Assembly: GCA_034436015.1 (NCBI GenBank)
Contig: DAOTWG010000005.1
Location: 62,001-126,000, forward strand
Direction of reading: 5' to 3'
DNA length: 64,000 bases
Origin: DAOTVX01 sp034436015
GTDB taxonomy: Bacteria > Chloroflexota > Anaerolineae > Anaerolineales > Villigracilaceae
The translations under genes and the position numbers were made by a program. Shown one piece after another: positions 17,751-28,886 of this stretch (position 1 is the first letter of the stretch; each line of letters begins with the position of its first letter). The notes beneath the pieces are model-generated. The model saw only the letters and a program-made list of their open reading frames with translations. It did no database searches and had not been told where the DNA came from.

Positions 17751-20174
17751 ATGGACCCCAAGACGCTGACCATGCTCGAATACCCCAAGATTCTGGCGCG
17801 GCTGGCAGAATTCTGCGCCTTTTCCGCCTCGGCGGAGCTGGCATTGGCCTTGCAACCCGCCGCCGATGTGGAAGAGGCGCGGGCGCGATTGGCCGCGACG
17901 ACGGAAGCGCGAAAACTGCTCTCCCTTCATAACGTAGATGTAGGTGCGGCGCATGACGTGCGCTCCCAAGTTGACCTGGCCGCGCGCGGCGGGGCACTGG
18001 AAGCCAGAGAACTGCTGGAGATACAAGCCACCCTGATTACCATGCGCGATTTGCGACGCTTCTTTGAGAAACACACAGCCTCCTTCCCCTCTCTGACCCG
18101 AATCGCTTTGCGTTTGCCTGCCGCGGCCGGCCTGGTGGAAGCAATCTCCCGCGCGATTGCGCCAAACGGCGAAGTTTTAGACGAAGCGTCCCCAAAACTG
18201 GCCAGAATCCGTCGTGAGGGGTGGCTGGCCCATGAACGCCTCTTGGCGCGCTTGCAGCGCTATCTGACCGATCCGGAAACCGCGCCGAAGTTGCAAGACG
18301 CCGTCATCACCCAGCGCGACGGGCGCTACGTTATTCCCTTGCGCGCAGAGTGCAAGGGGCAGATTAAGGCCATTGTCCATGACCAATCCTCGACCGGCGC
18401 TACGCTCTTTGTGGAACCGTTGACCGTAGTGGAATTGAATAACGCCTATCGCGAATGGCAATTGGCCGAACGCGACGAAATCCGCCGCATCCTGGCCGAA
18501 CTCTCTGCGCAGGTGGGTGCTCTGGCCGGAGAAATCATCCCCGGCGTGGCCGCACTGGCCGAACTCGACCTGGCGTTTGCGAAAGCAAAGTACGCCGACG
18601 TGATGGACGCCTCCGAGCCCATTTTAGTGGGGTTCGAACGGCGAGAGGCAAATGGCGGAGGACAGCTCGCGCGTCGCGGCCAAGGCGCAGCAAACAAGGC
18701 GACTGTGGTTTACCTCTTGCGCGCCCGCCATCCCTTGCTGGATCCAAAGACAGTCGTCCCTATTACGATTGACCTACCTCCCGGCGCGTTCGCACTGGTC
18801 ATCACCGGTCCAAACACCGGCGGCAAGACCGTCACCCTCAAGACGGTCGGCCTGCTGGCGTTGATGGCGCAAAGCGGACTGCACATTCCGGCCGAATCGG
18901 GTTCCTCGCTCCCTTGTTTTCGTGCCATCTTTGCCGATATTGGCGACGAGCAGTCCATCGAGCAATCACTCTCGACCTTTTCTGCCCATATCACGAACAT
19001 CGTCCGCATTCTAAAGAAAGCGGACGAGCGTTCGTTAGTAATTCTGGACGAATTGGGGGCCGGCACCGATCCACAGGAAGGTTCCGCGCTGGCGCGGGCG
19101 ATTCTCTCCTTTCTTCTCGAACGGCGGGTGACTACGTTCGTTGCCACGCACTACCCGGAGCTGAAAGCGTTTGCCCACACCACGCCCGGTGTGGTCAACG
19201 CTTCGCTGGAGTTTGATATCCAGACGTTGCGCCCGACGTATCAACTCGTGATCGGATTGCCGGGCCGGTCCAACGCGCTCGCGATTGCGGAGCGATTGGG
19301 CTTACCGCGCTCCATTGTGGAAACAGCGCGCGCCGAAATCCATCCCGAATCCCTGCGCGCGGACAGGCTGATTGCCGATATTGCCCGGCAACGGAAACGA
19401 GCCATCCAAGAGCGCGTGAAAGCCGAGAAGCTACGCGCGGAGGCACGTCGCCTGGAGCGGGAATTGGCCGAGCGGTTGGATAGAATCGAGGAGGAGCGCC
19501 AGAAGGTGTTGGCACAAGCCCGCGCCGAGGGCGAACTGGAACTGGAGGTGCTCAAAGCGCAATTGGCCATCGTCAAGGAGGCGCTGAGGAAAGCGCATCG
19601 ACCGCTCGAACAGGTTAGAGAGATTGAGAAACAGATCGAGGAAATTGAAGACGCCTTGCAGGAAAAGAAGCACTCGGCGATAGGAAAAAGAGCGGCGGCG
19701 TCTTTGCCTGCGCTTGCCGTCGGCGAAAGCGTGGTTGTAAGAAAATTGGGAATCAACGGCACGATTACGGCGTTGGATGGCGACGAGATCGAAATCCAGG
19801 CTGGCGCGCTGCGTGTACGGGCGCGGCAGGACGAGGTAGAACGCCTTGCTCCCGCCGTCAAAGCAGTCTCCGCCGTCGTCTTGCCTTCTGAGCCGGCGCT
19901 GTCGGGGCCGCTTCTTCCTGCCTCTCCCGGCCTGGAATTACACCTGCGTGGGATGCGCGCCGAGGATGCCCTGGCCGAGTTGGATTCTTACCTCGATAAG
20001 GCTTACCTCGCCGGGCTGCCCTTCGTTCGCATTGTACATGGCAAGGGGACGGGAAAACTGCGTCGGGCAATACGCCAAGCGTTGCAGGCTCATCCCCATG
20101 TGTTGGCCTTCGAGGATGGCCGTGAGGAAGAAGGCGGAGCAGGGGTTACCGTGGTGAAGTTGGGAGACTCGTAG
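17751..20174 (+). CDS. mutS2: Endonuclease MutS2
   Basis: The 807-residue protein has the MutS2 order. The core and clamp region occupies about 1-300. The ABC ATPase follows with Walker A GPNTGGKT (353-360), the signature region and Walker B (SLVILDELGAGTDP). Then come a long coiled coil (about 520-640, rich in Glu/Arg), a KOW-like strand segment and a C-terminal Smr nuclease domain (about 728-805) with LHLRGMRAEDAL and HGKGTGKLR. MutS2 lacks the mismatch-recognition domain of MutS and acts on branched DNA or collided ribosomes. The start is ATG 17751, preceded by GAAGAAGG. It is divergent from fur. Confidence 0.96.
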   Translation: MDPKTLTMLEYPKILARLAEFCAFSASAELALALQPAADVEEARARLAATTEARKLLSLHNVDVGAAHDVRSQVDLAARGGALEARELLEIQATLITMRDLRRFFEKHTASFPSLTRIALRLPAAAGLVEAISRAIAPNGEVLDEASPKLARIRREGWLAHERLLARLQRYLTDPETAPKLQDAVITQRDGRYVIPLRAECKGQIKAIVHDQSSTGATLFVEPLTVVELNNAYREWQLAERDEIRRILAELSAQVGALAGEIIPGVAALAELDLAFAKAKYADVMDASEPILVGFERREANGGGQLARRGQGAANKATVVYLLRARHPLLDPKTVVPITIDLPPGAFALVITGPNTGGKTVTLKTVGLLALMAQSGLHIPAESGSSLPCFRAIFADIGDEQSIEQSLSTFSAHITNIVRILKKADERSLVILDELGAGTDPQEGSALARAILSFLLERRVTTFVATHYPELKAFAHTTPGVVNASLEFDIQTLRPTYQLVIGLPGRSNALAIAERLGLPRSIVETARAEIHPESLRADRLIADIARQRKRAIQERVKAEKLRAEARRLERELAERLDRIEEERQKVLAQARAEGELELEVLKAQLAIVKEALRKAHRPLEQVREIEKQIEEIEDALQEKKHSAIGKRAAASLPALAVGESVVVRKLGINGTITALDGDEIEIQAGALRVRARQDEVERLAPAVKAVSAVVLPSEPALSGPLLPASPGLELHLRGMRAEDALAELDSYLDKAYLAGLPFVRIVHGKGTGKLRRAIRQALQAHPHVLAFEDGREEEGGAGVTVVKLGDS

Positions 20175-20381
20175 TACGAGGGTGAGCGAAGATGGGGAGG
20201 AGGGAGAGGCAAGCGTTTTTACAACCTGGGCGGCGGTCGTGAACGGTGGGAGAAGACAACCGTTTTCTGGGCCTGTTTTCGACGGCTGGACAGGAAGCAA
20301 GGTGTCTCTAGAACATCAAAACAGCATTAGGGGGAAGATTCAAATTCGTCCACCTGTGTTACAGACACCCCACGCGCCGAC
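20175..20381 (+). other. Spacer between mutS2 and the tRNA promoter
   Basis: No gene, hairpin terminator or repeat is recognisable in this stretch. It is purine-rich just after the mutS2 stop. Confidence 0.4.
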
Positions 20382-20411
20382 TTGACCATCCTCTCTGTTG
20401 TACAGTAGAAT
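20382..20411 (+). promoter_or_regulatory. Sigma-70 promoter of the tRNA-Gly gene
   Basis: TTGACC (20382-20387) and TAGAAT (20406-20411) are separated by 18 bases, each hexamer one base from consensus. The predicted start is about 3 bases before the mature tRNA 5' end at 20421, so the leader would be very short. Confidence 0.75.
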
Positions 20412-20420
20412 CAAAGCAGC

Positions 20421-20492
20421 GCGGGCGTCGCCAAGCGGTAAGGCATCAGCCTTCCAAGCTGACATTCGCGGGTTCGAATCCCGTCGCCCGCT
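20421..20492 (+). tRNA. tRNA-Gly (anticodon TCC)
   Basis: The sequence folds as a full cloverleaf of 72 bases. The acceptor arm GCGGGCG pairs with CGCCCGC, and the D arm is GCC/GGC. The anticodon stem TCAGC/GCTGA encloses CTTCCAA with anticodon TCC. The T arm GCGGG/CCCGT encloses TTCGAAT, and the discriminator base is T. CCA is not encoded. No other tRNA is adjacent. Confidence 0.96.
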
Positions 20493-20594
20493 CTGTTTTT
20501 GGGGTAGCAAAGGCCGATGCCCGTTCTGCGCTTCGCGCAGCGGCGGCGCGAGACAGAGCGGCAAAGGTCATTCCTGTAGATCGGCAACGATTGC

Positions 20595-21294
20595 ATGTCT
20601 GTCTTTCTGGCTGCTTGTTTGACTTTATGGATTGCCCTGCTCTGGCTGCGGACAATGGATTGGGTTGCCCAGCGCGGTTGGGTGGAGAGCCGCTTGAGCC
20701 GCAAAATCATTCACATCGGTACTGGCCCGATGTTTGTACTATGCTGGTTGCTGTTCCCGTCTGAACCGTCGTACGGGCGGTACCTGGCGGCTTTGGTGCC
20801 ACTCTTGTTCACAGTGCAATTTGCGCTGATCGGTTTGGGGATCGTGAACGATGAGGCCTCGGTCAAAGCTATGTCACGCAACGGCGATCGGCGGGAAATC
20901 TTGCGCGGCCCTCTCTTCTACGGCATCGTGTTCGTGATCATGACAATCGTGTACTGGAAAGATTCGCCGATGGGTATGACCGCACTGATGTTGATGTGCG
21001 GCGGCGATGGGTTGGCCAAGATTCTGGGGCAAAGGCTTCCCTCGTCGCGCCTGCCCTGGAACAAGGGAAATCGCTGGCCGGCTCGCCAGGAATGTTGCTG
21101 GGAGGGTGGAGACTGGCTGTGTTTATCCTGGGTATGTTCGTGTGGGCCGGAGTCTTCCCCGCACCGTTCTCTGCTTACCTGTGGCCGCTCACGCTCATCG
21201 CGCTAGCCGGGACGATGGTGGCCTGCCACTGCGCGAGGTAGATAACATCACAGTCACGCTAGCAGCGGTTGCGCTGGGGTATTTTCTGTTCTAA
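20595..21294 (+). pseudogene. Polyprenol/phytol kinase-like membrane protein, frameshifted
   Basis: Frame one (from ATG 20595) encodes the family start: four or five helices, with RLSRKIIHIGTGPMFVLCW resembling dolichol kinase/phytol kinase/CDP-diglyceride synthetase relatives, and CGGDGLAKILGQRLPSSRLPWNKG, the CTP-binding-like loop. At about 21062-21070 the homology moves to the next frame (GKSLAGSPGMLLGGWRLAVF and two helices). At about 21210-21225 it moves again (LPLREVDNITVTLAAVALG, stop at 21292-21294). Both changes are equivalent to the loss of one base, at or near short G or A runs. The reassembled product would be about 230 residues and looks complete. It is either a recent pseudogene or an intact gene with two consensus errors. 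Confidence 0.75.
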
Positions 21295-21303
21295 AGGGTC
21301 ATT

Positions 21304-23439
21304 ATGCCGGAGAAAATCGGGCGTTATGAAATCCAGGAGGAAATCGGTCGGGGCGGGATGGCGACGGTGTATCGCGCCTACGACCCGGTCTTCGAGCGCG
21401 ATGTGGCAGTGAAGGTCCTGCCACGCGCGATGCTCCACGACCCCCAGTTCCGCATCCGCTTCGAGCGCGAAGCGAAAATGATTGCCATGCTCGAACACCC
21501 GGCCATCGCGCCGGTTTACGATTACGGCGAGGAGGATGGTCAGCCATACTTTGTGATGCGCTACATGACCGGCGGCTCGCTGGCGGAACGCATCCGGCAG
21601 GGGCCGTTGACGGTTGAGGAGGCGACGCGCATTCTGGCGCACATTGGACCGGCGTTAGACGAAGCCCACCGGCGCGGCGTCATCCACCGCGACCTCAAGC
21701 CGGGGAACATTCTCTTCGACCAGCACAACATGCCCTATATCTCCGATTTTGGCATTGCCAAACTAGTAGGTACACAGACGAACGTGACCGGCAGCGCAAT
21801 CGTCGGCACGCCAGCCTACCTGTGCCCGGAGCAAGCGCAGGGCGAGGAATTGGATGGCCGCGCCGACATCTACGCGCTGGGCGTAATTCTGTTCGAGATG
21901 TTGACGGGGCGCCAACCGTACGAGGGCGATACGCCGATGAGCGTGGTGGTCAAACATATCACCCAACCGCCGCCTCATATCCTCGACGTGCGACCGGATC
22001 TGCCGCCGGCCATCGAGGCGATCATCGAGAAAGCCATGGCGAAGCGCAAAGAAGAACGCTATGCGACGGTGGCCGAAATGGTGAACGCGCTGGAACGGTC
22101 GCTTCGCCCAGAGGTCACGATGGTGGCCGGCGCGACGCGTGTCACAGAGAAAACGGTGCGCGCCTTGGAACGGACTTCGCCGGCGCCGGCGCAAGGCAAA
22201 CTCGTTACTCCCCCTTTGCCCGCCGCTGCGCCGCCGCGCAAGCGGCGTAGGGCATGGATAGGCGTTCTCGTGGGATTGCTGCTCGTTTGTGGGTTGCTGG
22301 GAGGAAGCGGCTACTTGCTGTGGGATTACCTGCCTGCGTCCTTCCCCTCTTTTCTCCCCATCGTTGCTGCTACCACCTCTCCCACGCTTGCCCCAACGGC
22401 AACCATCACCCTTGCCCCAACAGAGACGGCTACGCCTCGACCCCCTACGGAAACCGCGTCTCCCTCCCCCTCCTCAACGTCGCCGCCACCGGCGCGTTTG
22501 CCGGTCAAGGGCGGGGCAGATTTGATCGCCTTTCTCGCCAATAACGAACTCTGGACAATGACCGTGGAGGGAAAAGACCTGAGGCAGTGGACCTCGGATG
22601 GAGCGATCAAACATAACCTGCAATGGTTGCCGGAAGGCGAGAGCCTTCTCTATATCAGTGGCAAATGCGTTCATGAGTTAATCTTGGCAAAAGGCGAGAA
22701 TCGCACGCTGGCTTGCTTCATTGCAGCTGAGTTCTTCGAGGCTTTCGAAGTCTCTCCCGACGGCAAACAGGTTGCCATCAGCCTGAACCGCGAACTGTAT
22801 GTGGCGCCATTCGATCGCGAGCGGTTGGCGGCAGCCCGCACCCGCATCCATCTACAGGACATGAAAGGTTGTTATACCTACACCGATCTGGGCGTCAAGG
22901 GGGCGCGTTGGTCGAGCGACGGCCACAGAATTGCTTTGCTAGTCGAAACTGCTGGAAAAAGTAACCGCCGTGAGGATGCCATTCGCGTTCTGGATATCCG
23001 CGCGTGCGATAGCACGAAAAAAGCCGCTCTAGACACATTTCCACAAGAACGCTTTACGATGAGCGGCTTCAAGGAAAGACCCGTGATTCCTTCCTTCGAC
23101 TGGGATGGCGACTTTCTCATCCTGCTTCATAGCGACATCCGCAACGGAGGCTTTGGCTTTCTCTATACCTATAACCTGGATAGCAAGACAGCTACCTTGC
23201 TCGACCCGGTCGGGACGCGTTGTTGCTATCGCGATGCACGCTGGAGTCCGGATGGCAGCGCGGTGATCTTCGCCTACCAGGATATCAACTTGGGAGCAAA
23301 CAGCAAAACACAATTGTACTATGTTGAGTATGGCGCGATCGGCTCGGGCGCGAGGCTAGAACCCTTGCCCTTGCCGACAGATTTCTTCAAGAACCCGCGT
23401 GAGAGACCGGAGCCGGTGTTGCGTCCGGTTTTGGATTAG
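21304..23439 (+). CDS. Membrane Ser/Thr protein kinase with extracytoplasmic WD40/TolB-like domain
   Basis: The 711-residue protein has an N-terminal PknB-type kinase: GRGGMATVY at 15-23, lysine 37, HRDLKPGN at 128-135, DFG at 148-150 and the activation segment GTPAYLCPEQ. A basic stretch and one helix follow (about 315-340), then a Thr/Pro-rich linker of 60 residues (TPTLAPTATITLAPTETAT). The rest (about 395-700) is repeated beta strands with 'WSSDGHRIA', 'SPDGKQVAIS' and 'WSPDGSAVIFAY' blades, typical of TolB/WD40-like propellers. It probably senses something outside the membrane and phosphorylates cytosolic targets. PASTA domains are absent. It starts 9 bases after the broken kinase-like gene. 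Confidence 0.9.
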   Translation: MPEKIGRYEIQEEIGRGGMATVYRAYDPVFERDVAVKVLPRAMLHDPQFRIRFEREAKMIAMLEHPAIAPVYDYGEEDGQPYFVMRYMTGGSLAERIRQGPLTVEEATRILAHIGPALDEAHRRGVIHRDLKPGNILFDQHNMPYISDFGIAKLVGTQTNVTGSAIVGTPAYLCPEQAQGEELDGRADIYALGVILFEMLTGRQPYEGDTPMSVVVKHITQPPPHILDVRPDLPPAIEAIIEKAMAKRKEERYATVAEMVNALERSLRPEVTMVAGATRVTEKTVRALERTSPAPAQGKLVTPPLPAAAPPRKRRRAWIGVLVGLLLVCGLLGGSGYLLWDYLPASFPSFLPIVAATTSPTLAPTATITLAPTETATPRPPTETASPSPSSTSPPPARLPVKGGADLIAFLANNELWTMTVEGKDLRQWTSDGAIKHNLQWLPEGESLLYISGKCVHELILAKGENRTLACFIAAEFFEAFEVSPDGKQVAISLNRELYVAPFDRERLAAARTRIHLQDMKGCYTYTDLGVKGARWSSDGHRIALLVETAGKSNRREDAIRVLDIRACDSTKKAALDTFPQERFTMSGFKERPVIPSFDWDGDFLILLHSDIRNGGFGFLYTYNLDSKTATLLDPVGTRCCYRDARWSPDGSAVIFAYQDINLGANSKTQLYYVEYGAIGSGARLEPLPLPTDFFKNPRERPEPVLRPVLD

Positions 23440-23500
23440 TCGGGCGGTGGAGAAGAGGACTTTTGGGCACAACCGGCAATTAGGAGGCCCTGACTTCGCG

Positions 23501-24646
23501 GTGATTGCCGCGACAAGAATCCGCCGGGGGAGGTTGCTCCCTATCCTCTTGATTTTCTTAGTCGTGACGGCCGGGTTGGCGAGCTGGATGCGGCTTGTCC
23601 GTTCCCTGTTTCCTGGCCTCCCCGCTACCATCACTTCGGCGCATTACCAGGGGGTTTCGCCCGAAAAGAATCCCTGGTTGGAACCCTGGCAACGATGGGA
23701 TACGCTCCATTACCAGGCCATTGCGGAACGCGGTTACTCTGCTTTCGATACCGCTTACTTTACCACTCCTCTTTTCCCTTACCTGATGCGTTGGACGGCG
23801 CCCCTCTTCGGAGGGAATACGCTTGTTGCCGGCTTGTTTATCTCTAACATAGCGTTTTTGGGCTGCCTGTTGGCGCTGTATCGTCTTGCCTGCTTTGAGC
23901 TGGGTGATGAGGCGGCCGCCATGCGGGCAGTTGTCTATCTGGCTTTTTTCCCTACGGCAGTCTTTCTAACGGCAGCATATAACGAGTCACTCTTCCTGTT
24001 AGGCGCTATTCTGTGCCTGTACTATATCCGTCGAAGACGATGGCCGGTCGCTGGTTTGATGGCCGGCTTGACGGCCCTAGCGCGTATCTCCGGTGGCCTG
24101 TTGTGCCTTCCCCTCGCCTATACAGTTTGGCGAGGCCAGCGCGAAGGCGATCGTCGTGTCTGGTTATCTCTACTTTCCATGGGCGCGATCCTAATCTCCT
24201 GGTATGCCTACCAGTGGTTTATTCTTGGTCAGCCGCCAACGGCTATCCTGATCGCTCAGAGTCGGCGCGGCGGGCATCTTGCTTTCGTTGGTTTAAACCT
24301 TCTCGAGACGATGCGATGCATCGCCGGCGGTGAATTTGTTCTCGCAAACAGTTTGGAACTCATCTTTACCCTGACCTTTCTCGTTTTTACGTTACTCGTG
24401 TGGAGAACACTGCCACGCCTTTATGGGATATACGCCGGCTCGCTTATGTTCTTTTTTCTCAGCCGCATGGGGTTTCCGCAGCCTCTGGTGAGTATGATGC
24501 GCTATTGCATTGAAATCTTCCCGGCATTCCTATTGATGGCCCAGTGGGGGGAACGGCGATGGGTTCACCGCCTGATTCTGTGCGCTTCTTTGTTTGGCCT
24601 TCTTTTCTTCTCCGCGCAATTTGCCATCTGGGGCTGGGTCGGTTAG
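23501..24646 (+). CDS. PIG-V-like mannosyltransferase (polytopic)
   Basis: The protein (381 residues from GTG 23501) has about nine hydrophobic segments. Its first outer loop has WLEPWQRWDTLHYQAIAERGY, the 'WD..hY..IA..GY' pattern of PIG-V/GPI mannosyltransferase II relatives, in which the aspartate is catalytic. FPLAYFPTA-like helix blocks (VYLAFFPTAVFLTAAYNESLF) follow as in the family. The frame is open back into the kinase gene. GTG 23501 is chosen because AGGAGG lies at 23482-23487 and the first helix begins soon after; an earlier ATG at 23399 is possible. It presumably transfers a sugar from a polyprenyl phosphate donor. Confidence 0.75.
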   Translation: MIAATRIRRGRLLPILLIFLVVTAGLASWMRLVRSLFPGLPATITSAHYQGVSPEKNPWLEPWQRWDTLHYQAIAERGYSAFDTAYFTTPLFPYLMRWTAPLFGGNTLVAGLFISNIAFLGCLLALYRLACFELGDEAAAMRAVVYLAFFPTAVFLTAAYNESLFLLGAILCLYYIRRRRWPVAGLMAGLTALARISGGLLCLPLAYTVWRGQREGDRRVWLSLLSMGAILISWYAYQWFILGQPPTAILIAQSRRGGHLAFVGLNLLETMRCIAGGEFVLANSLELIFTLTFLVFTLLVWRTLPRLYGIYAGSLMFFFLSRMGFPQPLVSMMRYCIEIFPAFLLMAQWGERRWVHRLILCASLFGLLFFSAQFAIWGWVG

Positions 24647-24850
24647 CTGAAGTAGTTTCGGCCTGTCCTTGCCGAGTAAGCAATACAAAGCCGAGAAGCC
24701 AAGATTCTCGCGAGCATTGTACTGGGAAAGATACTGCCCTACACGAGGTGGCGATTTTCTCTGTCGCGCCGGTAGAGGAATAGCGCCGATTTAGAAGGAG
24801 GCACTCGCGTATACGCTTCTCCGCCGGAACGCCGCGGGGGATGGTAGGAT
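24647..24850. other. Convergent spacer between the mannosyltransferase and gyrA
   Basis: A six-base stem CGAGAA/TTCTCG with a seven-base loop lies at 24692-24710, without a T run, so it is not a convincing terminator. Nothing else is recognised. Confidence 0.35.
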
Positions 24851-27403
<2,553 letters not shown>

Positions 27404-27988
27404 AAGAATCCCGAAGGAGAGAAAGAGGAGTATAGAAAAAATGTTCTGTTTCTATGGTACGTGGAAGTGGAAGGAATGTCAAGAGGGATGGTAAGATGCT
27501 CGTTCGAAACTCGGTGAACTCCCTTCCTCTTTTGCCCATTTTGGGAGAAGGAAGTCGTTTCCGGGCCGATTCGCAAGGCATCGTCCACCAAAACGGCCAA
27601 CTATGCCGATTAACACGGGGGAGGAGGCGCTTACTTCCCCACCTCCACCAAATTTGGAACAATCGCAGTTTGTCCACCTGCAAGATGGGGGAGAAACAGA
27701 ATGGCGCACTGGGCGAGGTGGAATGCCGGTGAGAGAGGACAGAAAACTCTATGCTAGCTCTCGAGCAACCTTGCCGGGGAGGACTGGCGCGATCATGCAC
27801 CGTTCTGTCGGCGTTTGCAGGAGAAAAAAGGGGCGCGTTCTTTGAATTTTTCCCTGCTAAGGACGAGGCGTATTACCCTTTGTACGAGTCGCCGGTATTC
27901 TTTCTCCTGCTCTTCGTTATTGCTTCAGAGCGCCCGACTAATGGACGCCGGGGCAACCAAAGGGAGCATTGCCGCTTTCATGACAAGA
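27404..27988. other. Intergenic region with gyrA promoter and possible gene remnant
   Basis: About 500 bases between the gyrA promoter and the degV stop hold no intact gene. On the plus strand around 27826-27960 two adjacent frames read AFFEFFPAKDEAYYPLYE and then SSLLLQSARLMDAGAT. Together these resemble the beginning of a PhoU-like DUF47 protein. This is weak and the homology stops at the degV end, so it may be a remnant or chance. Confidence 0.3.
27454..27482 (-). promoter_or_regulatory. Sigma-70 promoter of gyrA
   Basis: On the minus strand a perfect TTGACA (27482-27477) is separated by 17 bases from TACCAT (27459-27454). Transcription would start near 27447, giving a leader of about 44 bases. 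Confidence 0.7.
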
Positions 27989-28828
27989 CTACCCCACGAA
28001 AAAGCCCACGGCCATTACCCCCGGTCCGGCATGGACCACGATGGCCGGCGGCAACTCATAGACGGGCACACCGGGTAAGCGAAGCAAATCCTTTAGGTCG
28101 GCGGCCAGCGCCCGAGCCTCCTCCTCCGCGTCGGCCTGCATCACACAGAGATGCGCCCCGACGCTAGGAGGACATTCCTCCTGGACGATTTCCGCCAAGC
28201 GCAGCAGCGCGCGCTTCTTGGTATGCTGTTGCTCGAAAGGCTCCACCCGACCCTCCCGCAGACACAGAATCGGTTTGACCTGTAAGAGTTCCCCCAGAAG
28301 CGCCTTTGCGCCGCCAATACGCCCGCCCTTCTGCAAGTATTCCAGCGTGTCGACCAGAAAATAGGTGCGTCCGCGCGGTGCCCACTCCCGCAAGCGAGCG
28401 GCAATCTCTTCAGCGTTGCACCCCTCGCCGGCCCACTGACGCGCCAGCAAAACCAGCGTCGCCAGGTTGCCGGCAATCGTCTGCGTATCCACTACCCGAA
28501 CCTCCAGGGCAGGAAAATCCCGTGCGGCGACCTCCGCCGCACGCACCGTGCCGCTGAGCTGGGCGGAAGGCGCTACGACGACGACTTCTTCTCCTTCCCG
28601 CTGCGCTTGCTCGAAAACAGGATGGTATAGCGCCGGCGGCGGCGCGGCAGTTTTGGGCAACGCAGGCGCAGCCTTCAGTTTCTGCAGAAACGTTGCGGTA
28701 TCCAGCTCTGTGTCATCACGATAGGTTTGTTCCCCAAAGATAACGATTTGAGGCATAAGAGCAATACCCAGCGCCGTCAGCGTCTCCGCCGGTAGACCCG
28801 CCGTTGTGTCCGCGACAATCTTAACCAT
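27989..28828 (-). CDS. DegV family fatty acid-binding protein
   Basis: The 279-residue protein matches DegV from the first residues (VKIVADTTAGLPAETLTALGIALMPQIVIFG). The 'D(S/T)' motif DTT is at 6-8, and a second ligand-contacting block SAQLSGTVRAA follows about 85 residues later. The RVVDTQTIAGNLA and 'LEYLQKGGRIGGAKALLG' blocks are also family hallmarks. DegV/FakB proteins bind a fatty acid for phosphorylation by FakA. No fakA is nearby. The start follows a purine-rich GAGGAGG-like tract (minus strand). Confidence 0.93.
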   Translation of the reverse strand: MVKIVADTTAGLPAETLTALGIALMPQIVIFGEQTYRDDTELDTATFLQKLKAAPALPKTAAPPPALYHPVFEQAQREGEEVVVVAPSAQLSGTVRAAEVAARDFPALEVRVVDTQTIAGNLATLVLLARQWAGEGCNAEEIAARLREWAPRGRTYFLVDTLEYLQKGGRIGGAKALLGELLQVKPILCLREGRVEPFEQQHTKKRALLRLAEIVQEECPPSVGAHLCVMQADAEEEARALAADLKDLLRLPGVPVYELPPAIVVHAGPGVMAVGFFVG

Positions 28829-28886
28829 GCACAGCCTCCTCAGAGGAATTGAACCTGCAAAATCATCTCACGAAGCGACACTTTCT

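Noticed and set aside
24692..24710. Stem CGAGAA/TTCTCG as a terminator
   Set aside because: It is only six base pairs, with no T run on either strand.
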